Positions 10,950-22,539 are shown, counted from the stretch's first letter. The stretch: DNA of 34,100 nucleotides from Actinomycetota bacterium (GCA_030841025.1 JAVEDJ010000197.1:1-34100); one strand, 5' to 3'. A program made the numbers and translations. Notes: generated by a model not told the origin, from the sequence alone.

Positions 10950-13022
10950 CTAGATGTCGAGGAAGCGGACGTCCTTGGCATTGCGCTGGATGAACCGTCG
11001 ACGCGAGTCGACGTCCTCGCCCATCAACGTGGTGAACATCTCGTCGGCCTGCGCAGCGTCCTCGAGAGTGACCTGCAGCAGGATGCGGTGCTCGGGATCC
11101 ATGGTCGTCTCCCAGAGCTCGTCGTTGTTCATCTCACCGAGGCCCTTGTAACGCTGAATGCCGCCGTCCTTGGGCAGCTTGCGGCCGGCCCCGACCCCGG
11201 CCGCAGTGAGAGCGTCGCGCTCGCGGTCGGAGTAGGCGTACTCGGCCGGATGCGGCCGTGACCACTTGAGCTTGTAGAGCGGCGGCTGGGCGAGGAAGAC
11301 GTAGCCCTGCTCGACGACCGGACGCATGAAGCGGAACAGCAGGGTCAACAACAGCGTGCGGATGTGCTGGCCGTCGACGTCTGCGTCGGCCATCAGCACC
11401 ACCTTGTGATCGCGCAGCCGGTTGATGTCGAAGTCGTCATGGATGCCAGTGCCCAGCGCCGAGATGATGGCCTGGACCTCCTGGTTCTGCAGCACCCGGT
11501 CGATGCGCGCCCGCTCGACGTTGAGGATCTTGCCGCGGATGGGCAGGATCGCCTGGACCTTCTGGTCGCGCCCCTGCTTGGCCGGACCGCCGGCCGAGTC
11601 GCCCACGACGATGAACAGCTCGCACTCGTTGGGGTTCGTCGACTGGCAGTCGGCCAGCTTGCCGGGCAGGCTGCCGCCGCCGAGCAGACCCTTGCGGCTG
11701 CGGGCCGCGTCACGTGCCTTACGGGCGGCCAGCCGCGCGATCGACGCGGACATCGCCTTGCGGGCAATCTCCTTGCCCTCGCTCGGATTCTTCTCGAACC
11801 ACTCGCCGAGCCGGTCGTTGACGACGCGCTGCACGAACGACTTGGCCTCGGTGTTGCCGAGCTTGGTCTTGGTCTGACCCTCGAACTGCGGTTCGGCGAG
11901 CTTGACGCTGACGATCGCGGTCAAGCCTTCGCGCACGTCGTCGCCGGTCAGGTTGGCGTCCTTCTCCTTCAAGATGCTCCAGTCGCGGGCAAACTTGTTG
12001 ACCAGCGTCGTCAGAGCAGCTCGGAAACCCTCTTCGTGAGTCCCGCCCTCGTGCGTGTTGATGGTGTTCGCGAAGGTGTGCACCGACTCGTTGAAACCGG
12101 TGTTCCACTGCATCGCGACATCGAGCGACATGCCGCCGTCGATGTGGTCGGACTCGGCCTCGAAGGAGACGACGGTGTTGTGCACCGACTCCTTGCGTGC
12201 GCCCAGATAGTCGACGTAGTCGACGAGGCCGCCGTCGTAGCGATAGACCACCTCGGTCGGCGTCGTCTCGTCGATCTCGTCCTCGGCGCTCTGCTCGAGG
12301 GTGGCGGTGCGCTCGTCACGCATCGCGATCGTGAGGCCCCTGTTGAGGAACGCCATCTCGCGAAGTCGCGTGGACAGCGTCTCGAAGCTGTAGTCGGTCG
12401 TCTCGAAGATGTCGGCGGCGGCCCAGAACGTCAGGGTCGTGCCGGTCGAGTCGGTCGGCTCTCCGCGTTGCACCGGACCGTCGGGCACGCCGTAGGTGTA
12501 GGACTGCGTCCAGAGGTGACCGTCGCGCCGGATCGCGACCTCGAGCTTGCTCGAGAGTGCGTTGACCACCGAGACACCGACGCCGTGCAGGCCACCGGAC
12601 ACCTTGTAGCCACCGCCGCCGAACTTGCCGCCGGCGTGCAGCACGGTGAGGACGACCTCGACAGCGGGGCGGCCTTCGCTCTCGACGTTGTCGACCGGGA
12701 TGCCGCGGCCGTTGTCGCTGACCCGGACACCGCCGTCGGCGAGCAGGGTCACGTCGATGCGGTCGCAGTGCCCGGCGAGGGCCTCGTCGACGGAGTTGTC
12801 GACCACCTCGTAGACCAGGTGGTGCAGGCCTCGCTCGCCCGTCGACCCGATGTACATGCCCGGTCGCTTGCGCACCGCCTCGAGGCCCTCGAGGACCTGG
12901 ATCGCGCTGGCGTCGTAGGTGGGCGCGGCCGGGGGCGCGACCGCGGGGGTCGGTGGGGTGCTGGGAGCCTGCCCGTCGCTGTTCTCGCTGAGGTTCTCGG
13001 TCGAGTCGGCCGGCTGCGTCAC
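10950..13022 (-). CDS. gyrB: DNA gyrase subunit B
   Basis: 690 aa: [57 protein letters not shown]-like TOPRIM ([36 protein letters not shown]), [17 protein letters not shown]. Confidence 0.99.
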   Translation of the reverse strand: MTQPADSTENLSENSDGQAPSTPPTPAVAPPAAPTYDASAIQVLEGLEAVRKRPGMYIGSTGERGLHHLVYEVVDNSVDEALAGHCDRIDVTLLADGGVRVSDNGRGIPVDNVESEGRPAVEVVLTVLHAGGKFGGGGYKVSGGLHGVGVSVVNALSSKLEVAIRRDGHLWTQSYTYGVPDGPVQRGEPTDSTGTTLTFWAAADIFETTDYSFETLSTRLREMAFLNRGLTIAMRDERTATLEQSAEDEIDETTPTEVVYRYDGGLVDYVDYLGARKESVHNTVVSFEAESDHIDGGMSLDVAMQWNTGFNESVHTFANTINTHEGGTHEEGFRAALTTLVNKFARDWSILKEKDANLTGDDVREGLTAIVSVKLAEPQFEGQTKTKLGNTEAKSFVQRVVNDRLGEWFEKNPSEGKEIARKAMSASIARLAARKARDAARSRKGLLGGGSLPGKLADCQSTNPNECELFIVVGDSAGGPAKQGRDQKVQAILPIRGKILNVERARIDRVLQNQEVQAIISALGTGIHDDFDINRLRDHKVVLMADADVDGQHIRTLLLTLLFRFMRPVVEQGYVFLAQPPLYKLKWSRPHPAEYAYSDRERDALTAAGVGAGRKLPKDGGIQRYKGLGEMNNDELWETTMDPEHRILLQVTLEDAAQADEMFTTLMGEDVDSRRRFIQRNAKDVRFLDI

Positions 13023-13314
13023 AGATCACCTTTCTTCGCGCACGCGGCAGCCAGATCCACCGGTAGGGGGGTGGTCGAGGCGGCTAGCGCGCAGTCGTCG
13101 CACGGACTGTGCGGACAGGTCTTTATCTTACCCGTCCCCGGCACCAGAACCGGCCATCAGGGCCGTCTGGGGACGGCGGAGCCGCGCAAACATGGGTGGG
13201 GGTGGGGTCCCCCACGCGAGCGGCGGCTCCAGCGGGCTCTCGGGCCATTCCCCGGCTCCCACCGGGTCCAGGCGGCCCGAACAGGACTGGCCCTCGCAGG
13301 CGCCAGTCGGCGCC

Positions 13315-13950
13315 TCAGCCGTAGGTGTCGCGCGGTCCCCGCCCGCGCACGGTCAACCGGCCGCGCTTCCAGGACGGCGCGCGCGGTCCCTGGATCGTCA
13401 CCTGGGTCACCAGGCCCTCGCCGAGCTCGGCCGAGAGGCGCCGCACGAGGGTCGGGGCGAGCAGCCGGAGCTGGGTGGCCCACGCGGTGGACGACGCGAC
13501 CACCACGAGCTCGCCGTCCTCGAACGACACCGGCTCGCAGTGCGACGCAAGCTCGTCGCCCACGACGGCGGCCCACCGACCCATCACCCCGCCGACCTTG
13601 GCGTCGGTCTGCCAGCCGCGGTCCTCGACCAACCGGCCGAGCGACGCGTCGAGGGTCTGCGGGTCTCGCTCGTCGGGATGCGCGCCGCTGCGCGCGGAAG
13701 TGTCACGGAACCGGCGGCGCCGACCGTCGGCCGCCGATCCGTCGCCGGTGCCAGCGGTACGCCCGCCCCGCGACCCCGACCGGGTGGAGAAGCCACGGCG
13801 CGACGCCTCCGCCTTGGCCGCCGCCAGGGCGCCGCGGGCGACCTCGACGCCGCGACGCACCGGAGCGGCCGCGGCATCAGCCCCGGCCACTGCATCCTGC
13901 GCGGCCGACCCGTCGGGGCCGGCTGCGTCCGAAGCACCTGGATCGGTCAT
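13315..13950 (-). CDS. DUF721 / DciA-like protein (replicative helicase loader family)
   Basis: Low-complexity N-terminus, then [69 protein letters not shown]. Positioned between recF and gyrB. Confidence 0.9.
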   Translation of the reverse strand: MTDPGASDAAGPDGSAAQDAVAGADAAAAPVRRGVEVARGALAAAKAEASRRGFSTRSGSRGGRTAGTGDGSAADGRRRRFRDTSARSGAHPDERDPQTLDASLGRLVEDRGWQTDAKVGGVMGRWAAVVGDELASHCEPVSFEDGELVVVASSTAWATQLRLLAPTLVRRLSAELGEGLVTQVTIQGPRAPSWKRGRLTVRGRGPRDTYG

Positions 13951-15083
13951 CGCACCCGCCGTACCTCTCCCGCCATCACGTCGACGCGTGCACCGGCGAG
14001 CTCCTCGGGGACATCGGCCGCGACGGCAGCGGTGACGAGCACCTGTTCCGCTCGGGCCACCATGCCCGCCAACCGCTCGCGCCGGCCGACGTCGAGCTCG
14101 GCGAACACGTCGTCGAGGATGAGCACCGGCTCGCCACCCTCATCGGTGTCGCTGCGGAGCAGGTCGTAGGCCGCCAGCCGCAGCGCGAGCGCGAACGACC
14201 AGGACTCGCCGTGGCTGGCGTATCCCTTGGCGGGCAACGGTCCGAGCTTGAGCAGCAGGTCGTCCCGGTGCGGACCCACGAGGGAGATGCCGCGCTCGAG
14301 CTCGTTGCGCCGGAGGTTGGAGATCTCGCTGAGCAGCGCCGCGGACAGCACGTCCCTGTCCGGCACCAGCGGCACGTCCTCGCCCAGCGAGCACTTGTAG
14401 TCGAGGGCCACCGGCCCGCCGGAGTCGGCCACCGCGTCGTACGCCTTGTCGACGAGCGGACGTATCACCTCGACCAGGTCGAGCCGTGCCGCGAGCAGCT
14501 CGGCCCCGGTCGTCGCGAGGTGGCTGTCCCAGACCTCGAGCGTGCGCAGGTCTCCCTTGCCGGCGCGGATGCCGGCCCCGGCGGACTTGAGCAGCGCGTT
14601 GCGCTGGCGCAGCACCCGGTCGTAGTCGGCGCGCACTCCGGCGAGGCGCGGTGTGCGCAGCACCAGAAGGTCGTCGAGAAACCGGCGACGCTCGGTCGGG
14701 TCGCCCTTGACCAGCGCCAGGTCCTCGGGGGCGAACAGCACGGTGCGCAGGATGCCGATCACCTCGCGGGCCCGGGGTACGGGCGCGCGGTTGACCCGCG
14801 CCCGGTTGGCCTTGCCCGGCGTGATCTCGATCTCGACGAGCAGCGCGCGGTCGTCACGGACCACATTTGCGCGTACGACGGCGCGCTCGGAGCCGAGCCG
14901 CACCAGCGGGGCGTCCTGCGCGACGCGGTGCGAGCCCAGCGTCGCGAGGTAGCCCACCGCCTCGACCAGGTTGGTCTTGCCCTGACCGTTGGGTCCCACC
15001 AGCGCCGTCACCCCGGCGTCGAGGGGCAGCTCGACCTCGACGTAGGAGCGGAAGTCGCGCAGTGAGAGGTGGGTCAGCCGCAT
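13947..15083 (-). CDS. recF: DNA replication/repair protein RecF
   Basis: 378 aa: [81 protein letters not shown]. Confidence 0.98.
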   Translation of the reverse strand: MRLTHLSLRDFRSYVEVELPLDAGVTALVGPNGQGKTNLVEAVGYLATLGSHRVAQDAPLVRLGSERAVVRANVVRDDRALLVEIEITPGKANRARVNRAPVPRAREVIGILRTVLFAPEDLALVKGDPTERRRFLDDLLVLRTPRLAGVRADYDRVLRQRNALLKSAGAGIRAGKGDLRTLEVWDSHLATTGAELLAARLDLVEVIRPLVDKAYDAVADSGGPVALDYKCSLGEDVPLVPDRDVLSAALLSEISNLRRNELERGISLVGPHRDDLLLKLGPLPAKGYASHGESWSFALALRLAAYDLLRSDTDEGGEPVLILDDVFAELDVGRRERLAGMVARAEQVLVTAAVAADVPEELAGARVDVMAGEVRRVR

Positions 15084-15153
15084 GTGCTCGGTCCTTGACT
15101 GCTGGGTCCTCGACCTGTCGGGCCGGTCGCGTGGTCGTCTCTGCCGCCGGGCC

Positions 15154-16065
15154 TCAGGCCGGCTCCTCGACCTCGCCCTTGGCCACCTTGGTGACCGCGT
15201 GGCCGCCGAACTGGTTACGCAGCGCGGCCACCGCCTTCATCGCCGGCGAGTCGACCTGCCGCGAGGAGAAGCGCGCGAACAAGGCCGCGGAGATCACCGG
15301 CAACGGCACTGCGTGGTTGATCGCCTCCTCGACGGTCCACCTGCCCTCGCCGGAGTCCTCGACGAAGCCGCGGATCTGTTCGAGCTTGGGGTCCTCGTCG
15401 AGCGCGAGCACCAGCAGGTCGAGCAGCCACGACCGGATGACGGTGCCATGCGTCCAGGACTTGATGACGCCCGGGACGTCCTGCACCACCTCGGACGCTT
15501 CCAACAGCTCGAAGCCCTCGGCATAGGCCTGCATCAGGCCGTACTCGATGCCGTTGTGCACCATCTTGGCGAAGTGACCGGCGCCCACCGGGCCGGCGTG
15601 CACGAAGCCGGACTCCCCTTCCGGCTTCAGCGCGTCGAAGATCGGCTGCACCGTGGCGACGTTCTCGGTCTCCCCGCCGACCATCAGCGCGTAGCCGTTG
15701 TCCAGGCCCCACACCCCGCCGGACACACCCGCATCGACGAAGCCGATGCCCTTGGTTGCCAGATGCTCGGCGTGCAGCTTGTCGTCGGTGTAGCGGGAGT
15801 TGCCGCCGTCGATCACGACGTCACCCTGCGCGAGGAGCTCGCCAAGCTGGTGGATCGTCTGCTGGGTCGCCTCGCCCGCGGGCACCATCACCCACACAGC
15901 ACGCGGGGCCTCGAGCTGCGCGACCAGGTCCTCGAGCGAGGAGGCATCACTGATGTCGGGGTTGAAGTCGAAGCCCACGACGGTGTGACCGGCGCGACGC
16001 AGCCGCTCGCGCATGTTGCCGCCCATCTTGCCCAAGCCGACCAGACCGAGCTTCATGGCTGCCAA
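15154..16065 (-). CDS. gnd: 6-phosphogluconate dehydrogenase (decarboxylating), short form
   Basis: 303 aa: [95 protein letters not shown]. gnd between dnaN and recF also fits known actinobacterial order. Confidence 0.97.
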   Translation of the reverse strand: MAAMKLGLVGLGKMGGNMRERLRRAGHTVVGFDFNPDISDASSLEDLVAQLEAPRAVWVMVPAGEATQQTIHQLGELLAQGDVVIDGGNSRYTDDKLHAEHLATKGIGFVDAGVSGGVWGLDNGYALMVGGETENVATVQPIFDALKPEGESGFVHAGPVGAGHFAKMVHNGIEYGLMQAYAEGFELLEASEVVQDVPGVIKSWTHGTVIRSWLLDLLVLALDEDPKLEQIRGFVEDSGEGRWTVEEAINHAVPLPVISAALFARFSSRQVDSPAMKAVAALRNQFGGHAVTKVAKGEVEEPA

Positions 16066-16159
16066 CCCTTCCTACGAAGCAGGATTTCGGCAAATTCCCT
16101 TTGCTGACAACGGTTTCTTGTCACCTGCGACATGCTTGGTGAGACTGATTACGAGACCG

Positions 16160-17305
16160 TCAGCCGGACAGGCGCACCGGCATCAGGAGATAGCGGTAGT
16201 CGTCACCGGCGACCGCGTCGGCGCTGTCCTTGCCGGCCAGGACGGCGGGGCGGGTCGACGCGGTGAACCGCAGCTCGGCGTAGGACGCGCCGAGCGCACC
16301 CAACCCGTCGAGCAGATAGTTGGGGTTGAACGCGATCGAGATGTCGTCACCGGTGAGGCCGGCGTCGAGCGACTCGGACGCCTGCGCCTCGTCACCCGTG
16401 CCGGCTTCCAGGGTCACCTCGCTGCCGCTGAAGCTGAGCCGGATGGGTGTGTTGCGCTCGGCGACGAGTGCCACGCGCCGCACCGACTCGACCAGCGCGG
16501 CGGTCTCGACCGTGGCCACGGACTGCGACTCGGACGGCAGCAACGAGCGGTACTTGGGGAACTCGCCGTCCAGTAGCCGCGACGTCGTACGTCGGCCCGA
16601 ACCCTCGAAGCCGACCAGGCCCTCACCGGCGGCACCCGAGGATGCCAGCGCGACGGTCACCTTGTCGGCACCCGAGAGCGCCTTGGCGGTCTCGGACAGG
16701 GTGCGGGCCGGGACGAGCGCCACGGCAGCGAGCCCGGTCTGCTCCGGAGTCCAGGCCAGGTCGCGGACCGCGAGGCGGTAGCGGTCGGTCGCCGCCATCG
16801 TGATCTTCTCGCCCTCGATCTCGAGCCGGACCCCGGTGAGCACCGGCAGGGTGTCGTCGCGGCCGGCGGCCACGGACACCTGGGCCACGGCGGCCGCGAA
16901 GGCGTCACCCCGCAGCGAGCCGGACGCGCCGGGCATCGTCGGCAGCGCGGGGTAGTCCTCCACCGGGAGGGTGAGCAACGTGAATCGGGAGGTGCCGCAG
17001 GTCAGCACGACCTTGGACGCGTCGGTGGTGACCTCGACCGGCCGGTCCGGGAGGCTGCGGGAGATGTCGGCCAGCAGCCGTCCGCTGACCAGGGCGACCC
17101 CGGGCTCGCTGATGTCGGCCGAGATCTCCACGCGGGCGGACACCTCGTAGTCGAAGCTCGAGAGCACCAGCCCACCAGGCGCACTGGCATCGCTCGCGTC
17201 CAGCATCAGGCCGGCGAGCACCGGCACCGGCGGACGCGCGGGCAGGCCGCGGGCGGCCCATGCCACTGCGTCCGCGAGAACGTCGCGCTCCACCCGGAAC
17301 TTCAC
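16160..17305 (-). CDS. dnaN: DNA polymerase III subunit beta (sliding clamp)
   Basis: 381 aa: MKFRVERDVLADAVAWAARGLPARPPVPVLAGLML..., ISIAFNPNYLLDGL, C-terminal YRYLLMPVRLSG. Confidence 0.98.
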   Translation of the reverse strand: MKFRVERDVLADAVAWAARGLPARPPVPVLAGLMLDASDASAPGGLVLSSFDYEVSARVEISADISEPGVALVSGRLLADISRSLPDRPVEVTTDASKVVLTCGTSRFTLLTLPVEDYPALPTMPGASGSLRGDAFAAAVAQVSVAAGRDDTLPVLTGVRLEIEGEKITMAATDRYRLAVRDLAWTPEQTGLAAVALVPARTLSETAKALSGADKVTVALASSGAAGEGLVGFEGSGRRTTSRLLDGEFPKYRSLLPSESQSVATVETAALVESVRRVALVAERNTPIRLSFSGSEVTLEAGTGDEAQASESLDAGLTGDDISIAFNPNYLLDGLGALGASYAELRFTASTRPAVLAGKDSADAVAGDDYRYLLMPVRLSG

Positions 17306-17830
17306 CGGTCACCGCCTCCTGCTCCTGGTCGTGCTGATCGCTGGGGTCCGTCGTACAGCTCACGCTTCGTCTCACTGTGGCCCGGCGAGCCCGTCGTCCC
17401 CAGCTCGGGCCGCTCTGGTGTGAGAGGTCGATCCAACTCCATAGGTATCTGTAGAGGTCTCACTAGGGGCGGTGCACAGTGGGGATATCTGCCGTTCCTG
17501 CAGGTCAGACCGTAGACGAGGCTGGGGACAGGCTGGGGAGGGCGGCTGGGACCGGCCCCGGGCGACTGTGGACGAGAACCGTCATCCACCGTCGTCCACA
17601 GCACCACCCCGCACGTTCGGCCCTGTTTCCACAGGCTTGTCCCCAAGGTGTGAACGCGGCCGGCGGCGGGCCGGCGGGCCGGCGAGCAGCCCCGAGATTC
17701 GGCCCGTGAACCGGTCGCCGAGCGGCCGCTCCGGGTGGCGTGGCGCGCCGGCGTACGGCGCTGGGGGCCTAGGAGGGGGCCCCGGCGGGCGCCCAGGAGG
17801 GAGACGGGGGTGCGGAGCGTCATGCGCGAG
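17306..17830. promoter_or_regulatory. oriC: dnaN-dnaA intergenic region; probable oriC with a DnaA-box cluster
   Basis: Four near-matches to the actinobacterial box TTGTCCACA lie within about 80 bp: 17567-17575 (minus, TCGTCCACA), 17592-17600 (TCGTCCACA), 17625-17633 (GTTTCCACA) and 17637-17645 (TTGTCCCCA). Weaker ones flank them, e.g. TCATCCACC at 17582-17590. dnaA-dnaN is the usual actinobacterial origin. Confidence 0.7.
17761..17796 (-). terminator. GC-rich inverted repeat just downstream of the dnaA stop; possible terminator or structured 3' end
   Basis: CTGGGGGCC (17761-17769) pairs with GGCGCCCAG (17788-17796) with one mismatch, with an internal self-complementary GGGGCCCC. About 35 nt past the dnaA stop. 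No U-tract. Confidence 0.35.
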
Positions 17831-19366
17831 TCAGCCTGCACGGGCCTGCGACTTGATGCGGTTGGTCAGCTCGGTGACCTGGTTGTAGACGCTGCGCCGC
17901 TCCGCCATCAGCTGGCGGATCTTCTTGTCGGCGTGCATCACGGTCGTGTGGTCACGACCGCCGAACTGCTGCCCGATCTTGGGCAGGGAGAGGTCGGTGA
18001 GCTCGCGGCACAGGTACATCGCGATCTGGCGAGCGTTGACGAGCACGCGCGAGCGCGACGAGCCGCACAGCTCCTCCATCGACTGACCGAAGTACGCCGC
18101 GGTCTGCGCCATGATCGTCGCGGAGGTGATCTCCGGCTGGCTGCTGTCCGGGATCAGGTCCTTGAGCACGATCTCCGCGAGCGCCAGGTCGACGCCCTGC
18201 CGGTTGAGGCTCGCGAACGCCGTGACCCGGATCAGGGCCCCCTCGAGCTCACGGATGTTGGTCGAGATCTTGCTGGCGATGAACTCCAGCACCTCCGGCG
18301 GCGCCGCCAGCCGCTCCTGGGCCGCCTTCTTGCGCAGGATGGCGATACGGGTCTCGAGCTCGGGGGGCTGGACGTCGGTGATCAGGCCCCAGTGGAAGCG
18401 GTTGCGCAGCCGGTCTTCCAGGGTGACCAGCTGCTGGGGCGGCCGGTCGCTGGAGATGACGATCTGCTTGTTCGCGTTGTGCAGCGTGTTGAACGTGTGG
18501 AAGAACTCTTCCTGGGTCTGTTCCTTGTTCTCCAGGAACTGGATGTCGTCGACCAGCAGGATGTCCACGTCGCGGTAGCGGCGGCGGAAACCGTCGGCCC
18601 GACCGTCACGGATGGAGTTGATGAAGTCGTTGGTGAACTCCTCGGAGCTCACGTAGCGCACCTTCACCCCGCTGTAGAGGCTCATGCCGTAGTGCCCGAT
18701 GGCGTGCAGGAGGTGGGTCTTGCCCAGACCGGAGTCGCCGTAGATGAACAGCGGGTTGTAGGCCTTGGCCGGTGCCTCGGCCACCGCGACGGCCGCTGCG
18801 TGGGCGAATCGGTTGCTGGACCCGATGACGAAGGTCTCGAACAGGTAGCGCGGGTTGAGCCGGGTGGGCTCGCTCTCCCGGCGCGAACCGGGCTCCCGCC
18901 CGGTGCCGGCCGCAGTGGACTCACCGGGCTGGAAGCGGTCGAGGTCGGGGGCGGCGCTCGGCAGGGCGCGGCCGTCGGGGCCGGGCTGGCTCTCCTCGCC
19001 GACCCGCACGGTCGGCGGCGGGTCCAGCCGCCCGTCGTCGTCCAGGCTCGGGTCGACCACGACGGCGATGCGGATCTCGCGGCCGAGCTGCTCGGCCAGG
19101 CTGGCCGTGATCACCTGGCGCAGTCGCTGCTCGATGATGTCCTTGGCGAAGTCGTTGGGCACGGACAGCAGGGCGGTGTCGCCCACGACACCGTCCAGGG
19201 TGCTCAGCCGGACGAAGGCGCGCTGCTGCGGGGTGACCGTGTCCTCGAGAACCGCCAGCGAGCGGCCCCAGACCTCCGTGAGGTCCGGCCCGTCCGGCCC
19301 CCCGTCGGTGGGCACCTGGCCCGGGTCCGTGATGTCCGTGACGCCGTTGTTGGTCACGGCCTCCAC
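17831..19366 (-). CDS. dnaA: Chromosomal replication initiator protein DnaA
   Basis: 511 aa: [83 protein letters not shown], and signature [37 protein letters not shown]. Confidence 0.99.
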   Translation of the reverse strand: MEAVTNNGVTDITDPGQVPTDGGPDGPDLTEVWGRSLAVLEDTVTPQQRAFVRLSTLDGVVGDTALLSVPNDFAKDIIEQRLRQVITASLAEQLGREIRIAVVVDPSLDDDGRLDPPPTVRVGEESQPGPDGRALPSAAPDLDRFQPGESTAAGTGREPGSRRESEPTRLNPRYLFETFVIGSSNRFAHAAAVAVAEAPAKAYNPLFIYGDSGLGKTHLLHAIGHYGMSLYSGVKVRYVSSEEFTNDFINSIRDGRADGFRRRYRDVDILLVDDIQFLENKEQTQEEFFHTFNTLHNANKQIVISSDRPPQQLVTLEDRLRNRFHWGLITDVQPPELETRIAILRKKAAQERLAAPPEVLEFIASKISTNIRELEGALIRVTAFASLNRQGVDLALAEIVLKDLIPDSSQPEITSATIMAQTAAYFGQSMEELCGSSRSRVLVNARQIAMYLCRELTDLSLPKIGQQFGGRDHTTVMHADKKIRQLMAERRSVYNQVTELTNRIKSQARAG

Positions 19367-19483
19367 CTCTCGTCGTGCGCTCGCCTCGTGCTGCGGTGGT
19401 GCCGGTCGTTGCCCGGTGAGGGCAGTGGACCGGCATCAGTGCTGGTCAGGCCCTCGTGGGGTCACGCCCACGGTCCACCATCC

Positions 19484-19667
19484 CCGTCCACATGGTCATC
19501 CACAGCCTGTGTACACAGGGTGTCCCGAAGCGTCGCGTCGGTGCTGTGCGGCCCGTGGGAGAAGCCCGTGGGAGAGCACAGCGTCGCACACACCGCGGGA
19601 GGGGAAGCCGCCCGTCGAGGCGCCGACGCTAACAACCGGCGACCCGGCCAGCAAGCGCTTGTCCACA
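19484..19667. promoter_or_regulatory. dnaA upstream region with additional DnaA boxes
   Basis: Perfect TTGTCCACA at 19659-19667, TCATCCACA at 19496-19504 and CCGTCCACA at 19484-19492, in the dnaA-rpmH divergent intergenic region. Confidence 0.6.
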
Positions 19668-19999
19668 ACCGGGAGAGAAATTTCCGCCGCAAGCGTGGCG
19701 TCGCTCGGCGTGTCGAGCGAGACGGCGCACGTCCGGCGGCCAGGATGGAGGGTTCGGCCCGGCCGCCGGTTTACGGACGCGCGACGGGCGGTCCGTGGGC
19801 AGGGCGCGCCGCCCGTGGTTTGACCGTGCGCCGCCGCCGCACGTACCGTAGATCGGTCGAGTCCCCGACGACTCGGTGTCGCGCGTTCCTGTGAGCGTCG
19901 CCAGCTGGCTTGTCAGCCACCTTGCGCGCCGCTCCTGCCGACACACCCGCACCGCGTCCCGAGATGTCCCTTTCTTGTCGCAAGGCCAGGAGCCCACGA

Positions 20000-20137
20000 G
20001 TGAGCAAGCGCACGTTCCAGCCCAACAACCGCCGCCGGGCCAAGACTCACGGCTTCCGTCTTCGCATGCGCACCCGGGCCGGTCGCGCCATCCTCGCCGC
20101 CCGTCGTCACAAGGGCCGCGCCCGGCTCTCGGCCTGA
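20000..20137 (+). CDS. rpmH: 50S ribosomal protein L34
   Basis: GTG 20000: [45 protein letters not shown] (45 aa). The ORF-track start at 19910 is over-extended. Confidence 0.98.
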   Translation: MSKRTFQPNNRRRAKTHGFRLRMRTRAGRAILAARRHKGRARLSA

Positions 20138-20142
20138 CCCCC

Positions 20143-20538
20143 GTGCTGCCGGCCTCCGCACGGTTACGCCGTAGTGCGGACTTTGCGGCGACCGTACGAC
20201 GGGGCCGCCGCGGCCGTACCGGCCTGCTGCTGGTTCACCTGCTGACTCCTGCCATGTCCGAGGTTGACGCCACCACGGACGGCTCCACCTGCGGTTTCGT
20301 GGTCTCGCGGGCCATCGGCGGTTCGGTGGTCCGGCATCGCGTGCTGCGCAAGCTGCGGCACCTGGTGTCCCCCCGAATCGAGCAGTTGCCGCCCGGCTCC
20401 CGGCTGGTGGTGCGCGCGCTCCCAGGAGCTGCGACGGCATCGTCCGCGGCGCTCGGCAATGCCCTGGACCGCGCGCTGCGCAGCGTTCTGGGCTCGCCCG
20501 CACGCTCCCCGCACGGCGAGACGGCAGCGCGGCGATGA
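20143..20538 (+). CDS. rnpA: Ribonuclease P protein component
   Basis: Frame of ORF 19876..20538 with GTG 20143: [34 protein letters not shown]...[25 protein letters not shown] (RNR-like motif variant). Follows rpmH directly. Confidence 0.95.
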   Translation: MLPASARLRRSADFAATVRRGRRGRTGLLLVHLLTPAMSEVDATTDGSTCGFVVSRAIGGSVVRHRVLRKLRHLVSPRIEQLPPGSRLVVRALPGAATASSAALGNALDRALRSVLGSPARSPHGETAARR

Positions 20539-20801
20539 TCGGCCGCCTGCTGACCCTGCCGATCCGGGTCTACCAGCTGCTCATCTCGCCGCTGCTCGGC
20601 CCCCGGTGCCGCTTCTACCCGTCGTGCTCGGCCTACGCCGTCGAGGCGCTGATCTCGCACGGCGCCCTGCGCGGCAGCTACCTGGCGGGACGCCGGCTGC
20701 TGCGTTGCCACCCGTGGAACCCCGGCGGTCTGGACCCCGTTCCTCCCAAGCACTCCGGGACCGCCCCGACTCCGCATCATCCGCATGGAGCCCGCACGTG
20801 A
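20535..20801 (+). CDS. yidD: Membrane protein insertion efficiency factor YidD
   Basis: 88 aa: [60 protein letters not shown]. Confidence 0.97.
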   Translation: MIGRLLTLPIRVYQLLISPLLGPRCRFYPSCSAYAVEALISHGALRGSYLAGRRLLRCHPWNPGGLDPVPPKHSGTAPTPHHPHGART

Positions 20802-21823
20802 AGATCCTCGAGCCGCTGTACGACGCCGTCACGTTCATCATGTTGGCGTTTCATTCCTTGTTCAAGTCGATCGGCATCGATGAGAGCAGTGGGCTGGCCT
20901 GGGGTGGCTCGATCGTCGGTCTGGTCATCGTCATCCGCATCCTGCTGATCCCGCTGTTCGTCAAGCAGATCAACGCCCAGCGTGGGCTGCAGATGCTGCA
21001 GCCGGAGATCAAGAAGCTGCAGGCCAAGTACAAGGGGAAGACCGACCCCGAGAGCAAGCAGAAGCAGCAGCAGGAAATGATGAAGCTCTACCGCGACAAC
21101 GGGACCAACCCGCTCGCGAGCTGCCTGCCCATCGTCCTGCAGGCGCCCATCTTCTTCGCTCTCTTCCGGGTCCTCGACGGCATCGGCCATACGCCCAACC
21201 CGATCACGCGCGGCCTGCTGAACAACAACACGGCGACTCAGGCGGCCGACGCCTCCATCTTCGGCGCGCACATCTCGGATCAATTCCTGGGGGCGGACAA
21301 CGTCCGGGTCCAGATCATCACCGCGGTGATGATCGTGCTGATGTCGGCGACGACGTTCCTGACGCAGAAGCAGCTCATGAGCAAGAACATGCCGGCGTCG
21401 GCGATGGACAACCCGTTCGCCCAGCAGCAGAAGATCCTGCTCTACGTGTTCCCGCTGATCTTTGCCGTCAGCGGCGTGAACTTCCCCATCGGGGTGCTGC
21501 TCTACTGGCTGACGACGAACCTGTGGTCGATGGGCCAGCAGTTCTACGTCATCCGCCGCAACCCGTCCCCTGGCTCCCCCGCCTTCGACGCGCTGGAGAG
21601 GCGAAAGGCCGAGAAGGCAGCGCGGCACGCCGCGGCAGCCACCACCGCGGCGACGACCGGGTCGTCGGCAGAGGCCGGTAGCCCCAACGGCAGCTCCCCT
21701 GGCGGGATCGACGCGATCGACGTGACCGACGGTACCGACGCGGGAGCTGCCGACGGCGCGACCGAGACCCGTCCGTCGCGGCAACGCCAGCAGCCACGAC
21801 GGCAGCCCAAGCGCAAGCGCTGA
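20798..21823 (+). CDS. yidC: Membrane protein insertase YidC
   Basis: GTG 20798 ([26 protein letters not shown]), [82 protein letters not shown]. The ORF-track start at 20264 is over-extended. Confidence 0.96.
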   Translation: MKILEPLYDAVTFIMLAFHSLFKSIGIDESSGLAWGGSIVGLVIVIRILLIPLFVKQINAQRGLQMLQPEIKKLQAKYKGKTDPESKQKQQQEMMKLYRDNGTNPLASCLPIVLQAPIFFALFRVLDGIGHTPNPITRGLLNNNTATQAADASIFGAHISDQFLGADNVRVQIITAVMIVLMSATTFLTQKQLMSKNMPASAMDNPFAQQQKILLYVFPLIFAVSGVNFPIGVLLYWLTTNLWSMGQQFYVIRRNPSPGSPAFDALERRKAEKAARHAAAATTAATTGSSAEAGSPNGSSPGGIDAIDVTDGTDAGAADGATETRPSRQRQQPRRQPKRKR

Positions 21824-21920
21824 CCGCACTCCCGGCGCGGCCGCCCGGCGCGCCAGCGCCACCACCCGACCAGCACCACAAGAGATCGCTGCACCGAGTC
21901 CGTGAAGGGTTAGGACCACG

Positions 21921-22520
21921 ATGACCGAGTCGACCAGTCCCGAAGCCGCCGAGGCGCCCCCTGCGGAGGTGACCGCAACGACCAGCGCACCGGCCAGTGA
22001 CGAGACTGAGACCGAGGGAGCGCCCGGCGCCGCGCAGAACGGCGTTCGCCGAGGCGAACAGGACATCCGCGCGCTGGAGCGTGAGGGCGAGATCGCCGCG
22101 GACTACCTCGAGGAGCTCCTCGACATCGCCGATCTCGATGGTGACATCGATATGGACGTCGAGCGCGATCGGGCCGCTGTGTCCGTGGTCGGGGGCGACC
22201 TCGACCATCTGGTCGGGTCCGAGGGGGCGGTGCTGGAGGCGCTGCAGGAGCTGACCCGGCTGGCCGTGCTGACCCAGACCGGCGACCGGTCGCGGCTGAT
22301 GCTCGACATCGGCGGTTACCGCGCCGGCCGGCGCGCCACGCTCACCGAGCTGGGGCTTGCCACGGCGGCGGAAGTCAAGAAGTCCGGCGAAGCGGCTCGG
22401 TTGGCGCCGATGTCACCGTTCGAGCGCAAGATCGTGCACGACGCCGTTGCCGAGGCAGGACTGCGAAGCGAATCTGAGGGTGAAGAGCCGCAGCGGCGCG
22501 TCGTCGTACTGCCCGCGTGA
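21921..22520 (+). CDS. Jag/KhpB-type protein (KH and R3H domains)
   Basis: 199 aa: DYLEELLDIADLDGDIDMDVE, GGDLDHLVGSEGAVLEALQELTRLAV, LMLDIGGYRAGRRATLTELG, MSPFERKIVHDAVAEAGLRSESEGEEPQRRVVVLP. Between yidC and rsmG. Confidence 0.95.
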   Translation: MTESTSPEAAEAPPAEVTATTSAPASDETETEGAPGAAQNGVRRGEQDIRALEREGEIAADYLEELLDIADLDGDIDMDVERDRAAVSVVGGDLDHLVGSEGAVLEALQELTRLAVLTQTGDRSRLMLDIGGYRAGRRATLTELGLATAAEVKKSGEAARLAPMSPFERKIVHDAVAEAGLRSESEGEEPQRRVVVLPA

Positions 22521-22539
22521 GGATTGCTGGTCACATCCT

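Noticed and set aside
11364-15065. 1233-aa plus-strand ORF spanning gyrB, dciA and recF
   Set aside because: It is antisense to three clear conserved genes; long GC-rich antisense ORFs are expected at this composition. The translation is low-complexity with no recognisable domain.
17660-17690. GGCCGGCGGCGGGCCGGCGGGCCGGCG repeat-like tract in the dnaN-dnaA spacer
   Set aside because: Looks like a simple GC-rich low-complexity tract without defined unit or spacing; not enough to call a functional repeat.
17735-19894. 719-aa plus-strand ORF opposite dnaA
   Set aside because: It is the antisense shadow of dnaA with no family motifs, and runs through the intergenic region with DnaA boxes.
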